DNA from: Sphingopyxis lindanitolerans | Lineage (GTDB): Bacteria; Pseudomonadota; Alphaproteobacteria; Sphingomonadales; Sphingomonadaceae | Length of the DNA: 64,000 bases | Direction of reading: 5' to 3' | NCBI RefSeq assembly: GCF_002993885.1 | Contig: NZ_CM009578.1 | Coordinates: forward strand, 248,001 to 312,000 | Part shown: piece by piece, positions 35,211-43,361 of the stretch | Layout: each line of letters starts with the position of its first letter | How positions within the stretch are numbered: the first letter of the stretch is position 1 | Notes under the pieces: model-generated | Database searches by the model: none | The model's input: the letters and a program-made list of their open reading frames with translations, nothing else | What the model was told of the DNA's origin: nothing | Position numbers and translations under genes: made by a program

Positions 35211-37030
35211 TCCACCGTCACCGACTTCGCCAGATTGCGCGGCTGGTCGACGTCGGTGCCCTTCGCGACCGCGACATGATAGGCGAGCAACTGCACCGGC
35301 ACCGCATAGACGAGCGGCGCGATCAGCGGGTGGACTTTGGGCATTTCGATCGTCGCCATGCAGCCGTCGCCGGCTTCGGCCAGGCCTTCGGCGTCGCTGA
35401 TCAGCACGACCTTGCCGCCGCGCGCCATGACTTCCTGCATATTGCTGACGGTCTTTTCGAACAGCGGGCCCGAGGGCGCGAGAACGATGACCGGGACGGC
35501 CTCGTCGATCAGCGCGATCGGGCCGTGCTTCATTTCACCCGACGCATAACCTTCGGCATGGATATAACTGATTTCCTTTAGTTTCAGCGCGCCTTCGAGC
35601 GCGAGCGGATAGTCGGGGCCGCGGCCAAGGTAGAGGACGTCGCGCGCCGGAGCGACGAGGTGCGCCATCTTCGATATTTCCTCGTCATGTGCGAGCGCGG
35701 CGTTGAGCGCGGCGGGCGCCTCGATCAGATGCCGGACGATTTCGCGCTCTTCACCAGCGTTGAGCTTGCCCTTTTTGAGCGCGAGATGCGCGGCGAGCGC
35801 GGCGAGCACCGCGAGTTGGCAGGTGAAGGCCTTGGTCGAGGCGACGCCGATCTCCGGCCCCGCGTGGGTCGGGAGCAGCAAATCGGCCTCGCGCGCCATG
35901 CTGCTCGTCGGCACGTTGACGACGACCGCGATCGTCTGTCCGTTCGCCTTGCAATGGCGCAGCGCCGCCAGCGTGTCGGCGGTCTCGCCCGACTGCGAGA
36001 TGAAGAGCGCCAGCCCGCCGGGCTGGAGCACCGGGTCGCGATAGCGGAACTCCGACGCGACATCGATATCGACCGGAACGCGCGCGAAGGTTTCGAACCA
36101 ATATTTGGCGACCATCCCGGCGTAGAAGCTGGTGCCGCAGGCAACGATCGTGATGCGCTCGATCTTCGACAGGTCGAAATCCATCTGGGGAAGGGCGACC
36201 GTCTGTTCGAGCGGGCGGATGTAGGAGGAGAGCGTCTGCGCGACCACCGTCGGCTGCTCGAAAATCTCCTTTTGCATGAAATGGCGGTAATTGCCCTTCT
36301 CGACCGCCGCGGCGGTTACGCCAGACGTCGTAACCTCACGCTCCGCTGGATTGTTTTCGCTATCGAAAATCTGCGCGCCGTCCTGCGTGATGACGACCCA
36401 GTCGCCTTCATCAAGATAGGCGATCTTTTGCGTCAGCGGCGCGAGCGCGAGCGCGTCGGAGCCGAGATAGGTTTCGCCCTCGCCATAGCCGACGACGAGC
36501 GGCGAGCCGAGGCGCGCGCCGATCAGCAGGTCGGGGTGCTGGCGAAAGGCGATCGCCAGCGCAAAGGCGCCGCGAAGTTGCGGCAGCACGGCCTTCACCG
36601 CATCTTCGGGCGACTGGCCTGCCTCGACCTGTTCGCTCACCAGATGGGCGACGACCTCGGTATCGGTATCGCTCTCGAAACGGCGGCCGCGCGCGGTCAG
36701 CGCTTCGCGCAGCGGCTTGAAATTCTCGATGATCCCGTTGTGGACGAGCGCGATTTCGTCGGTCGCGTGCGGGTGCGCGTTACTCGTCGTCGGCGCGCCA
36801 TGCGTCGCCCAGCGCGTGTGCGCGATGCCGACAATGCCCGGCGCGGGATTGCCCGCGAGTTCCTTGACGAGATTATTGAGCTTCCCCTCGGCGCGGCGGC
36901 GGATGAGTCGGCCGCCGTCGATCGTGCAGACGCCCGCCGAATCATAGCCGCGATACTCCATGCGCCGAAGGCCCTCGACGAGCCGATCCGCCACCTGGGC
37001 CTTGCCGATGATTCCGATAATTCCGCACAT
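35207..37030 (-). CDS. glmS: Glutamine-fructose-6-phosphate aminotransferase (isomerizing)
   Basis: A 607-residue cytosolic enzyme making glucosamine-6-phosphate, the first committed step of UDP-GlcNAc synthesis. The N-terminal glutaminase domain begins MCGIIGIIG with nucleophile Cys2, followed by the HTRWATHG loop. Two SIS domains contain ACGTSFYAG, ISQSGETADT and STKAFTCQ. It ends DQPRNLAKSVTVE, the family C-terminus. Full normal length. A TA cassette lies just upstream and a PD-(D/E)XK-like gene overlaps its stop. Confidence 0.98.
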   Translation of the reverse strand: MCGIIGIIGKAQVADRLVEGLRRMEYRGYDSAGVCTIDGGRLIRRRAEGKLNNLVKELAGNPAPGIVGIAHTRWATHGAPTTSNAHPHATDEIALVHNGIIENFKPLREALTARGRRFESDTDTEVVAHLVSEQVEAGQSPEDAVKAVLPQLRGAFALAIAFRQHPDLLIGARLGSPLVVGYGEGETYLGSDALALAPLTQKIAYLDEGDWVVITQDGAQIFDSENNPAEREVTTSGVTAAAVEKGNYRHFMQKEIFEQPTVVAQTLSSYIRPLEQTVALPQMDFDLSKIERITIVACGTSFYAGMVAKYWFETFARVPVDIDVASEFRYRDPVLQPGGLALFISQSGETADTLAALRHCKANGQTIAVVVNVPTSSMAREADLLLPTHAGPEIGVASTKAFTCQLAVLAALAAHLALKKGKLNAGEEREIVRHLIEAPAALNAALAHDEEISKMAHLVAPARDVLYLGRGPDYPLALEGALKLKEISYIHAEGYASGEMKHGPIALIDEAVPVIVLAPSGPLFEKTVSNMQEVMARGGKVVLISDAEGLAEAGDGCMATIEMPKVHPLIAPLVYAVPVQLLAYHVAVAKGTDVDQPRNLAKSVTVE

Positions 37031-37044
37031 GGATTTGGCTTTCG

Positions 37045-37413
37045 TTAGAGCGTGTAAGGAATGCGAATACCCGGCATCGACGCCGGAAACACCTTGATAT
37101 TGCGGGTGACGAGGATGCGGCCGCCGATCTGTGCGGTGGCCAGTACGAAAGCGTCGGCGAGCGTCAATCCCTTGCGTTCGGCGCGCAGCGCCGCCGCGCG
37201 GCGCGCGACGGCGTCGCCGATCTCCTCGACCTGGAAACAGCCCAGAAAGGCTTCGACCGCCTTCACCGATTCGGGGTCCGCCGCCGACATCACCTCGGTC
37301 CAGCTTATGCGGCTGACGCTCTTGCGACCGGCACGGCGGATTTCGCTTCGCGCTGCCTCGACTCCGTTGAGCGCGTCGATCAATATGTCGCTGTCGAACT
37401 GCGCGGCGATCAT
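37045..37413 (-). CDS. PIN-domain toxin (VapC-like)
   Basis: A 122-residue PIN-domain RNase-like protein. Conserved acidic residues are visible in FDSDILIDALNG (Asp8), SWTEVMSA (Glu40) and TLADAFVLATA (Asp about 85), with a final strand ILVTRN. It would cleave RNA when freed from its antitoxin. The start overlaps the RHH antitoxin stop by 4 bp. Located between the antitoxin and glmS. Confidence 0.85.
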   Translation of the reverse strand: MIAAQFDSDILIDALNGVEAARSEIRRAGRKSVSRISWTEVMSAADPESVKAVEAFLGCFQVEEIGDAVARRAAALRAERKGLTLADAFVLATAQIGGRILVTRNIKVFPASMPGIRIPYTL

Positions 37414-37634
37414 TCGCGCTTGCCCCTGAGGCGCTGCTGATATTTCAGGCCATCACCGATATCGTCGCGGCCCTTCCAGATGCCGAACGCATTGTCGATC
37501 GCATCACCCGACGCATCGGCGCGAAAGGAGGCAACCGCGCGGCGCACGAGTTCGGCGCGCGACACACCCTGATCGAGCGCCAGTGCGTCCAACCATTCGA
37601 TGTCGGAATCGGGAATATCGGCGAGGAAACGCAT
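37410..37634 (-). CDS. Ribbon-helix-helix antitoxin
   Basis: A 74-residue protein with an N-terminal RHH fold (DIPDSDIEWLDALALDQGVS, then RAELVRRAVASF) and a C-terminal tail (AFGIWKGRDDIGDGLKYQQR) of the sort that wraps a PIN toxin. It should bind and neutralise the VapC-like partner and repress the operon. Palindromic AT-rich sites lie directly upstream. Confidence 0.85.
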   Translation of the reverse strand: MRFLADIPDSDIEWLDALALDQGVSRAELVRRAVASFRADASGDAIDNAFGIWKGRDDIGDGLKYQQRLRGKRE

Positions 37635-37641
37635 GGAACTT

Positions 37642-37664
37642 TGATATCATATCATGATATCATG
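37642..37664. promoter_or_regulatory. Operator of the toxin-antitoxin operon
   Basis: An 8-bp palindrome TGATATCA (37642-37649) and a perfect 12-bp palindrome CATGATATCATG (37653-37664) together include two direct copies of GATATCAT spaced by 5 bp. They lie 7-30 bp upstream of the antitoxin start, the expected place for cooperative RHH dimer binding. Confidence 0.7.
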
Positions 37665-38129
37665 TCAATCGAACAGCTTTCGATAGACGAGGAAGCCCGG
37701 CTTCTCGGCAATCCGGTCATAGAGTTTCATCGCGGTCTCGTTGGTCTCGTGGGTCTGCCAATAGACGCGCGACAATCCCTGCGCGCGCGCCGTGTCATAA
37801 ACCGCCTCGATCAATGCCCGGCCGACGCCCTTGCCGCGCGCGCCGGGCGTCGTGAACAGATCCTGCAGATAGAGTGTGGGCAATAAGGCGGTGGTGCTGC
37901 GATGGAGCAGATAATGCGTCAGGCCGAGGAGCGCTCCGCCCTGCTCGGCAACCAGCGCGGCCATCGGCTCATAAGGATCGAAGAAGCGCTCCCATGTCGC
38001 CGCCGTGATCTCGGGCGCCAGCGCAGCCGCGCCGACGCGGCCGTAAAAGGCGTTATAGCCGTCCCAAAGCGGCAGCCAGCGGTCATGGTCGGCGCGCTGG
38101 ACGGGCCGGACGATCATCCCGCCAGCCAT
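37665..38129 (-). CDS. GNAT-family N-acetyltransferase
   Basis: A 154-residue acetyltransferase. The acetyl-CoA site LYLQDLFTTPGARGKGVGRA is at about residues 86-105, followed by ALIEAVYDTARAQGLSRVYW and the C-terminal NETAMKLYDRIAEKPGF. ATG at 38129 has GGAG upstream; ATG at 38117 is an alternative. It begins 2 bp before the end of the preceding small gene's stop region, within the glmU operon. Substrate unknown. Confidence 0.88.
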   Translation of the reverse strand: MAGGMIVRPVQRADHDRWLPLWDGYNAFYGRVGAAALAPEITAATWERFFDPYEPMAALVAEQGGALLGLTHYLLHRSTTALLPTLYLQDLFTTPGARGKGVGRALIEAVYDTARAQGLSRVYWQTHETNETAMKLYDRIAEKPGFLVYRKLFD

Positions 38130-38130
38130 C

Positions 38131-38445
38131 TCAGCTCCGCCCGAAATTGCGGTCGATGAAGGTCATGGCGAATTGCGCGGGGTCGGCGGGGCGACCATTG
38201 GCGGCCTCGAACTTTCCTTTCCCATCCGCCCAGATCTTGCGGATCTGCGCGGCAAGCTCGGGCGGGAATTTCATCTGCGTGGCGACCATCGCGGTCCAGC
38301 TTCCGGTCAGTCCCAGGCTCTGGCGCAGCGTCGGCTCCATCGCGACGCAATAGGCGCGCGTCGGCTCGTCGAGATGGCCGATCGCATCGAGCACCCAGGC
38401 ATCGACGTAGCGCAGGAAGGGCTTGTCGTCGTAACGGTCGCTCAT
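38131..38445 (-). CDS. Conserved hypothetical protein downstream of glmU
   Basis: A 104-residue soluble helical protein (begins MSDRYDDKPFLRYVDAWVLD; ends FAMTFIDRNFGRS). The start overlaps the glmU stop by 4 bp (ATGA), so translation is coupled. No motif I can name. Likely in one transcript glmU-this gene-GNAT. Confidence 0.75.
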   Translation of the reverse strand: MSDRYDDKPFLRYVDAWVLDAIGHLDEPTRAYCVAMEPTLRQSLGLTGSWTAMVATQMKFPPELAAQIRKIWADGKGKFEAANGRPADPAQFAMTFIDRNFGRS

Positions 38446-39809
38446 GCCTTTTTCTCCGCCGCCTTCTTCTTGCGCATCGCGTCGTGGAAGCGGTCGGCCC
38501 AGCCGGGCTTCATCGACTGTTCGGCGCGGACGAGGCGAAGTTCGCCATCCGTCACATCGGCAGTCACCGTGCTGCCCGCGCCGACGATCGCGTCGCGGCC
38601 GATCCTGACCGGCGCGACAAGCGCGCTGTTCGATCCGATGAAGGCGTTCTCGCCGATCTCGGTCCGATATTTGAAATAGCCGTCATAATTGCAGGTGATC
38701 GTCCCCGCGCCGATGTTCGCGCCCGCGCCGACGCTGACGTCGCCCAGATAGGTCAGATGGTTCGCCTTCGCGCCCTTGCCGAGCACCGCTTTTTTGGTTT
38801 CGACGAAATTGCCGATCTTCGCTTTCTCGCCGAGCACGGTGCCGGGGCGGAGCCGCGCGAAGGGGCCGACCTCGCAACCTTCGCCGATCGTCGCGCCCTC
38901 GATATGGCAGTTGGCGCGGATCGTCACCCCATCGGCGACCTTGACGCCGGGACCGAAAAAGACATTCGGCTCGATCGTCACGTCGCGGCCAAGCTCGGTA
39001 TCCCAGGAAAACCAGACCGTGTCGGGTGCGCGCAGCGACGCGCCCCCGGCCATCGCCTCCTCGCGCTTGAACGCCTGCCATTGCGCCTCGGCGGCCGCGA
39101 GTTCGGCGCGGCTGTTGATGCCCGCGACCTCGTGGGCGTCGGTCTCGATCGCCGCGACGCGCGCGCCCTCGGCAATCGCGCCGGTCGCAACGTCGGGCAG
39201 ATAATATTCGCCCTGCATATTGTTATTACCGACCGCGCCCAGCAGGCGCCACATGTCGGACGCGCCCGCGACGATGACCCCCGAATTGCACAGATCGACC
39301 GCGCGCTCTTCGGCGCTGGCGTCCTTATATTCGACCATCTTGCTGACTGTTCCGTCGATGTCGGCGATGATCCGCCCATAGGCGCCCGCATCACCCGGAC
39401 GGAACCCCAGCACCGCGACGCGGGCGCCCGAATCGAGCGCGGCGCACAGCCGGCGCACGGTATCGGCGGTGAGCATCGGACAATCGCCGAAGCAAACGAG
39501 AAGCACGCCGTCGAACCCGGCGAGCGCCTCGCGCGCCTGAAGCGCCGCGTGCGCCGTCCCCAATTGCGGCTCCTGAACCGCCGTCACCGCTCCGGTCCCG
39601 GCGATCGCGGCCTCGACCTGATCGCGCTTGTCGCCGACCACCACCACGGTGGCGGCCGGAGCCAGCGCATCGACGCTCGCCATCAAATGCAGCAGCATCG
39701 GACGCCCGCCGATCGGGTGCAGCACCTTGTGGAGGTCGGACTTCATGCGGGTGCCCTTGCCCGCGGCAAGGATGATGGCGGCGATCGGCGGAAGAGGGGC
39801 TTTGCTCAT
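38442..39809 (-). CDS. glmU: Bifunctional GlcN-1-P acetyltransferase / GlcNAc-1-P uridyltransferase
   Basis: A 455-residue enzyme completing UDP-GlcNAc synthesis. The N-terminal pyrophosphorylase domain has AAIILAAGKGTRMKSDLHKV and EPQLGTAHA. The C-terminal left-handed beta-helix acetyltransferase is seen as hexapeptides (GEGCEVGPFARLRPGTVLG) and the KKAVLGKGAKANHLTYLGD segment. Start 39809 (MSKAPLP) was taken; ATG at 39821 is possible and neither has a clear ribosome site. Divergent from gph. Same strand as glmS, separated from it by the small gene, GNAT and TA cassette. Confidence 0.97.
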   Translation of the reverse strand: MSKAPLPPIAAIILAAGKGTRMKSDLHKVLHPIGGRPMLLHLMASVDALAPAATVVVVGDKRDQVEAAIAGTGAVTAVQEPQLGTAHAALQAREALAGFDGVLLVCFGDCPMLTADTVRRLCAALDSGARVAVLGFRPGDAGAYGRIIADIDGTVSKMVEYKDASAEERAVDLCNSGVIVAGASDMWRLLGAVGNNNMQGEYYLPDVATGAIAEGARVAAIETDAHEVAGINSRAELAAAEAQWQAFKREEAMAGGASLRAPDTVWFSWDTELGRDVTIEPNVFFGPGVKVADGVTIRANCHIEGATIGEGCEVGPFARLRPGTVLGEKAKIGNFVETKKAVLGKGAKANHLTYLGDVSVGAGANIGAGTITCNYDGYFKYRTEIGENAFIGSNSALVAPVRIGRDAIVGAGSTVTADVTDGELRLVRAEQSMKPGWADRFHDAMRKKKAAEKKA

Positions 39810-39869
39810 GCGCGCTGCCATGCCAGCAAATCATTGCGGTTTCCAGAGCATCGCGCCATGCCGAGCGCC

Positions 39870-40532
39870 ATGAGCGATTTCCCTTTCCGCATTGTTGGTT
39901 TCGACCTCGACGGTACGCTCGTCGACACCGCCGCCGACCTCACCGCTGCGGTCAATCACGCGCTGGCCCTGATCGACCGCGCACCGTTGAGCGAGGCCGT
40001 GGTGCGGCCGATGATCGGGCTCGGCGCAAGGCATATGCTCGAACAGGGGCTGCTGGCGACCGGCGGCGCGGAAGAAGGCGTCGTCGATCGGCTCTATCCC
40101 GACCTGCTGCGCTATTATGAAGCGCATATCGCGGTGCACAGCCGCCCCTTTCCCGGCCTGACCGCCGCGCTCGACCGGCTCGACGCGCTGGGGGTCCGCA
40201 CCGCGGTGGCGACCAACAAGGCCGAGGGCATGGCGCGCAAGCTGCTCGGCGAACTCGGCCTCGCGGACCGCATGGCCGCGATTATCGGCGGCGACACGCT
40301 TGCCGTCCGCAAACCCGCCGCCGAGCCGATCCTGGCGATGATCGCGCAGAGCGGCGGCGGCGGCACCGCGTTCGTCGGCGACAGCATCTTTGACGTCATG
40401 GCGGCGAAAAATGCCGGCGTAACCAGCATAATCGTCCGCTTCGGCTTCCTCGATCGGCCCGCCGAGCAATTGGGCGGCGATCATGTCATCGATCATTATG
40501 ACGAACTGGTGCCCCTGCTCGCGGGGCTTTAG
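39870..40532 (+). CDS. gph: Phosphoglycolate phosphatase (HAD family)
   Basis: A 220-residue HAD phosphatase. Motif I is VGFDLDGTLVDTAADLTAAV, motif II AVATNKAEG, motif III lysine in VRKPAAEPIL, motif IV AFVGDSIFDVMAAKNAG. It most likely clears 2-phosphoglycolate, though related sugar phosphatases look alike. ATG at 39870 (MSDFPFR) was chosen; 39858 is possible. Only about 60 bp separate it from the divergent glmU. A GCCCC/GGGGC hairpin with a short T-run overlaps its stop and may end transcription. Confidence 0.88.
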   Translation: MSDFPFRIVGFDLDGTLVDTAADLTAAVNHALALIDRAPLSEAVVRPMIGLGARHMLEQGLLATGGAEEGVVDRLYPDLLRYYEAHIAVHSRPFPGLTAALDRLDALGVRTAVATNKAEGMARKLLGELGLADRMAAIIGGDTLAVRKPAAEPILAMIAQSGGGGTAFVGDSIFDVMAAKNAGVTSIIVRFGFLDRPAEQLGGDHVIDHYDELVPLLAGL

Positions 40533-40551
40533 CGCCAAGATCGCATTGTGA

Positions 40552-40569
40552 CCCCGGCGAAGGCCGGGG
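40552..40569. repeat. Single palindrome CCCCGGCGAAGGCCGGGG
   Basis: An isolated half-copy of the intergenic palindrome family seen as CCCGGCGAAGGCCGGG at 46072, 49718 and 54741. It lies between the convergent gph and nucleotidyltransferase genes. Confidence 0.6.
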
Positions 40570-40592
40570 GAAGCAATGATGCTCTCCCTCGC

Positions 40593-41624
40593 TCAGCCTT
40601 TGCGCCACTTGGTCCACAGGTGCCGCGTCAGCAGCAGCGGCGGCATCCGCAGCCAGTGCGACCGGATATAAAAGGCCTGATGGAGCGCGAAATGCGTCGG
40701 GCGCCCCCAATCGTCGCGCGCGAGCAGGCGCTGGATGAACAAATCGTCGGCGCGTTCGGCTTTGTAGCGCAGCGGAAACGGTTCCTCATATGCGATGAGC
40801 GGTGTGCCGTAGAGGTGGTTCGACAGGCGCAGCGCGCGCCGGACAACGGCCGACAAGCCATGGCGGCGAGCCTCGTCCAGCAAGGTCCGGTGAAATTGCG
40901 GATCATCCTTCAGAAAGTCGCCCACCAGACAGTGGAAATCCCACAGATTGCGCAGGCCCCCTTGCAAATCGCCGTCGGCCAGCAGGTGCGCGGCGCAGTG
41001 GCACGCCATCGCCGGCGGGCTCAAAACGCGAAAGCCCGTCGGCGTTTCGACGGCCTCGGCCATCAGGACCAGCGGATCGGGAGTGACCCGATGGGTTTGG
41101 GGCAGGATCGTGTGATGCACGTCGATCATGCGGTCGCGCGCTTTGTGGATCAGCGGCGGCAGTTCGTGCATATGTTCGCGGTAATAGGCGTCGTCATAGG
41201 GGTCGGACTTGACCCACTCCCACCCCGCCTCGAGCAGTTCATTCTCGGCGCGGCCGATATCGATGCCGAGGACGAGGATATCGAGATCGCCGATCTGCCG
41301 CCCCTCGGCGCAGGAAAGCCCCGCGGCGGCATAGGCGGTGCCCTTGAGCAGCACGAATTCGATCCGCTCGCTCGCCAGCGCGCGACGCGCCATTTCGGCT
41401 TCCCACAAAGATTGCGTCCGCGCGACCGCCACCGCCGCGCGCTGGTCGGCGAACAGCGCGGCGACCGACGGTGGCAGCCCCGAATCCTTCAGCCAGTGCG
41501 CGAGCGTCGCCAGCATTGCCTCGGCCCGCGCGACCGTGATCACGCCATCCCATTCGCGCGGCGCCAGCGAAGCGGCCTCGCGGCGCCCGGCGAGCAGGTC
41601 GACGAAGATGTGGATCGCGCTCAC
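40593..41624 (-). CDS. Nucleotidyltransferase family protein of an HPr-rel-A-type system
   Basis: A 343-residue protein of the NTP_transf_5-like group. It has VLLKGTAYAAAGL and, shortly after, GDLDILVL (about residues 113-120), the DxD metal-binding pattern of nucleotidyltransferases, followed by IDVHHTI and a helical C-terminal region. The GTG start overlaps the HprK-like gene stop by 4 bp. Third gene of a PqqD-HprK-nucleotidyltransferase operon. The family is described in TIGRFAMs-type neighbourhoods of unknown function; I infer a peptide- or protein-modification role. Confidence 0.8.
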   Translation of the reverse strand: MSAIHIFVDLLAGRREAASLAPREWDGVITVARAEAMLATLAHWLKDSGLPPSVAALFADQRAAVAVARTQSLWEAEMARRALASERIEFVLLKGTAYAAAGLSCAEGRQIGDLDILVLGIDIGRAENELLEAGWEWVKSDPYDDAYYREHMHELPPLIHKARDRMIDVHHTILPQTHRVTPDPLVLMAEAVETPTGFRVLSPPAMACHCAAHLLADGDLQGGLRNLWDFHCLVGDFLKDDPQFHRTLLDEARRHGLSAVVRRALRLSNHLYGTPLIAYEEPFPLRYKAERADDLFIQRLLARDDWGRPTHFALHQAFYIRSHWLRMPPLLLTRHLWTKWRKG

Positions 41625-42499
41625 CGGACGGCCTCGGCGAACAATTGCTCGACCAGCGCCATGCCGCTCGCGCTGTCGGGATAGGAAATGCCGAACGCCG
41701 GCATCTCGCGCACCAGCCGGGTCAGCGCCGCAAACCCCGCCTCGCCAAGCGCGACATAGTTGGTCGACGCTTCGGTCAGGCGCACAAAGGCTTCGCCCTC
41801 GCCCATCGGCTCGATCGCCGCCGCGCCGCCGAAGCGCGGGAAGAGCAGCAGCGCCGGGCGCGCCGGTTCGTGCATCGCGGTGATCGCGTCGGCGCGCGGG
41901 ATCAGGTGGCGGATGTCGCCCTTCGGCGTTCCCGCGAGCAATGGGCCAAGCCGCGCGGCGTCGACCCGCGCGGCGACCTCGGCGATCGCTGCATTCTTCA
42001 GGCTGACCGCGCGCGGGAACGCCAGCGCGTCGCCGCTTACCGGGTCGATCAGCGTGAATTCGTCGCCCATCAGGCGCCACTCGCCCCCATCCCCGCCCTC
42101 GCCGAGCAGCGCCGCCAGCGTCGATTTTCCCGACCCCGATTCGCCCGACATGATGACGGCGCGGCCGCCCCGCGCGACCGCGCTCGCGTGGAGCAGCAAA
42201 TGCCGCCGCCAGCCGAGCGCGACCTGCAAATTCATCCCCATCTCGGCCGCCAGCAATCCCATCGAGAGCGGCAGCGGCAGCGCGTCGGGCACGACGAAAT
42301 CGCCGCCGATCTGCACCGAGGGGCGCAGCCAGCGCCGCCACGGGCGCGCCGCGAACAGCCGCACCGTCGCGTCGGCGGGCCGCGCCTCGTCCTGCGGATA
42401 GCCTGCGTAGAGGCGACCCAGCGCCGCGATCGGGGCGCGCCAGTCGCTGCCGATGCGAAACTGGACCGGCCCGACCGCGATGCGCGTGCTGTGCCTCAC
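41621..42499 (-). CDS. HprK-related kinase A
   Basis: A 292-residue P-loop protein related to HPr kinase/phosphorylase. Walker A GESGSGKST (119-127) follows LLLHASAVARGGRAVIMS, the typical start of the HprK core. A later MGDEFTLID is the Walker B-like region. The true HPr kinase capping and HPr-binding features are not obvious, so it is not expected to phosphorylate HPr. It overlaps the PqqD-like gene by 4 bp and the nucleotidyltransferase gene by 4 bp. Confidence 0.85.
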   Translation of the reverse strand: MRHSTRIAVGPVQFRIGSDWRAPIAALGRLYAGYPQDEARPADATVRLFAARPWRRWLRPSVQIGGDFVVPDALPLPLSMGLLAAEMGMNLQVALGWRRHLLLHASAVARGGRAVIMSGESGSGKSTLAALLGEGGDGGEWRLMGDEFTLIDPVSGDALAFPRAVSLKNAAIAEVAARVDAARLGPLLAGTPKGDIRHLIPRADAITAMHEPARPALLLFPRFGGAAAIEPMGEGEAFVRLTEASTNYVALGEAGFAALTRLVREMPAFGISYPDSASGMALVEQLFAEAVR

Positions 42500-42780
42500 G
42501 CTTCGGTCACCAGGCCCATCGCGGCGAGTTCGGCCAGCCGCTCGGCGATGAGAGGCTTTGGATCATCGCCGCCGCCGCCCAGGTCGAAACCCGCCGCCAG
42601 CCGTTCGGCGACCAGCGCCGCATTGCAGCGATCGCCCGCCATCGCCGCCAATATTTCGGGCATCGGCTGGGTCACCAGATGCGTCTGCATCGATCGGCGG
42701 TCGAAGAGGAGGGTCAGCGCGCCGAGCGCCTCGCTGCGCAGGTCATCGGGCGCCGCCGCGCGATAGGCGCGGTCAGCCAT
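42496..42780 (-). CDS. PqqD-like peptide chaperone of the HPr-rel-A system
   Basis: A 94-residue small protein with LTLLFDRRSMQTHLVTQPMP and a C-terminal helix-rich part (LIAERLAELAAMGLVTE), the winged-helix PqqD/RRE-like pattern that binds leader peptides in RiPP pathways. It overlaps the MarR gene by 8 bp and the kinase by 4 bp. No precursor peptide gene is evident next to it, so the substrate is unknown. Confidence 0.75.
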   Translation of the reverse strand: MADRAYRAAAPDDLRSEALGALTLLFDRRSMQTHLVTQPMPEILAAMAGDRCNAALVAERLAAGFDLGGGGDDPKPLIAERLAELAAMGLVTEA

Positions 42781-43219
42781 AATCTTCGGCTGCCGCGGTC
42801 AGCTTGGCCAGAATCGCCATCAGCGTCGCGCGCTCGGCGGCGCTGATATTCGATTCGAGCTGCGCCTCGCTGGCGAGCGCCGCGGGCACGATGGCGTCAT
42901 AGAGCGAGCGGCCGGTTTCGGTCAGTTCCAGATGGTGCGAGCGCCCGTCGGCCTCATGCGCCTGGCGCGCGATCAGGTGCCGGTCGGCGAGCGCCTTTGC
43001 CGCGCGGTTCACCGTCACCTTGTCCATGCGCGTCGCCGCGACCAATTCGCGCTGCGTCTTGGGCCGCCCCTCGCCGAGCACCGCCATCAATCGCCATTCG
43101 GGAATCTTGAGCCCGAAGCGATGCTGATATTCGTCGGCGATCCGGCTCGACAGCGTGTTCGACGCGATCGACAGGCGATAGGGCAGAAAATTGTCGAGAT
43201 TCAGCTTCTTCGCGGCCAT
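42773..43219 (-). CDS. MarR-family transcriptional regulator
   Basis: A 148-residue winged-helix regulator. It contains IPEWRLMAVLGEGRPKTQRE, the recognition region TRMDKVTVNRAAKALADRHL, and the wing EADGRSHHLELTETGRSLYD. It leads the operon with the PqqD/HprK-like/nucleotidyltransferase genes, overlapping the first by 8 bp, so it probably belongs to the same transcript and may control it. Confidence 0.92.
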   Translation of the reverse strand: MAAKKLNLDNFLPYRLSIASNTLSSRIADEYQHRFGLKIPEWRLMAVLGEGRPKTQRELVAATRMDKVTVNRAAKALADRHLIARQAHEADGRSHHLELTETGRSLYDAIVPAALASEAQLESNISAAERATLMAILAKLTAAAEDYG

Positions 43220-43299
43220 TTCCTTGTCCCCAACATCACCATCGCCAGCATGCTCATCCTATCGTCTAGAACAGGATCGCCCCGGAGTGAATAAGCTGT

Positions 43300-43345
43300 G
43301 TGCACCCGCGAAGGCGGGTGCCCATCTCCGCCTTCGCGGGGACAC
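43300..43345. repeat. Shortened copy of the 83-bp intergenic element
   Basis: CACCCGCGAAGGCGGGTG is followed by CCATCTCC and GCCTTCGCGGGGACAC. It has the same end modules as the 83-bp elements at 27389 and 55944 but lacks most of the centre. It lies between the MarR promoter and the TonB receptor stop. Confidence 0.65.
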
Positions 43346-43361
43346 GCAAACTCGATGGGCG

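Noticed and set aside
37031-37044. glmS ribozyme or other metabolite riboswitch before glmS
   Set aside because: Only 14 bp lie between the toxin stop and the glmS start; no room and no matching structure.
38484-39857. Upstream part of a 682-codon plus-strand frame running into gph
   Set aside because: It is antisense to glmU and of Arg/Asp-rich shadow composition; gph homology begins at 39870.
40505-40532. Terminator overlapping the gph stop
   Set aside because: GCCCC/GGGGC with TTT is too short and lies in coding sequence; noted within the gph entry only.
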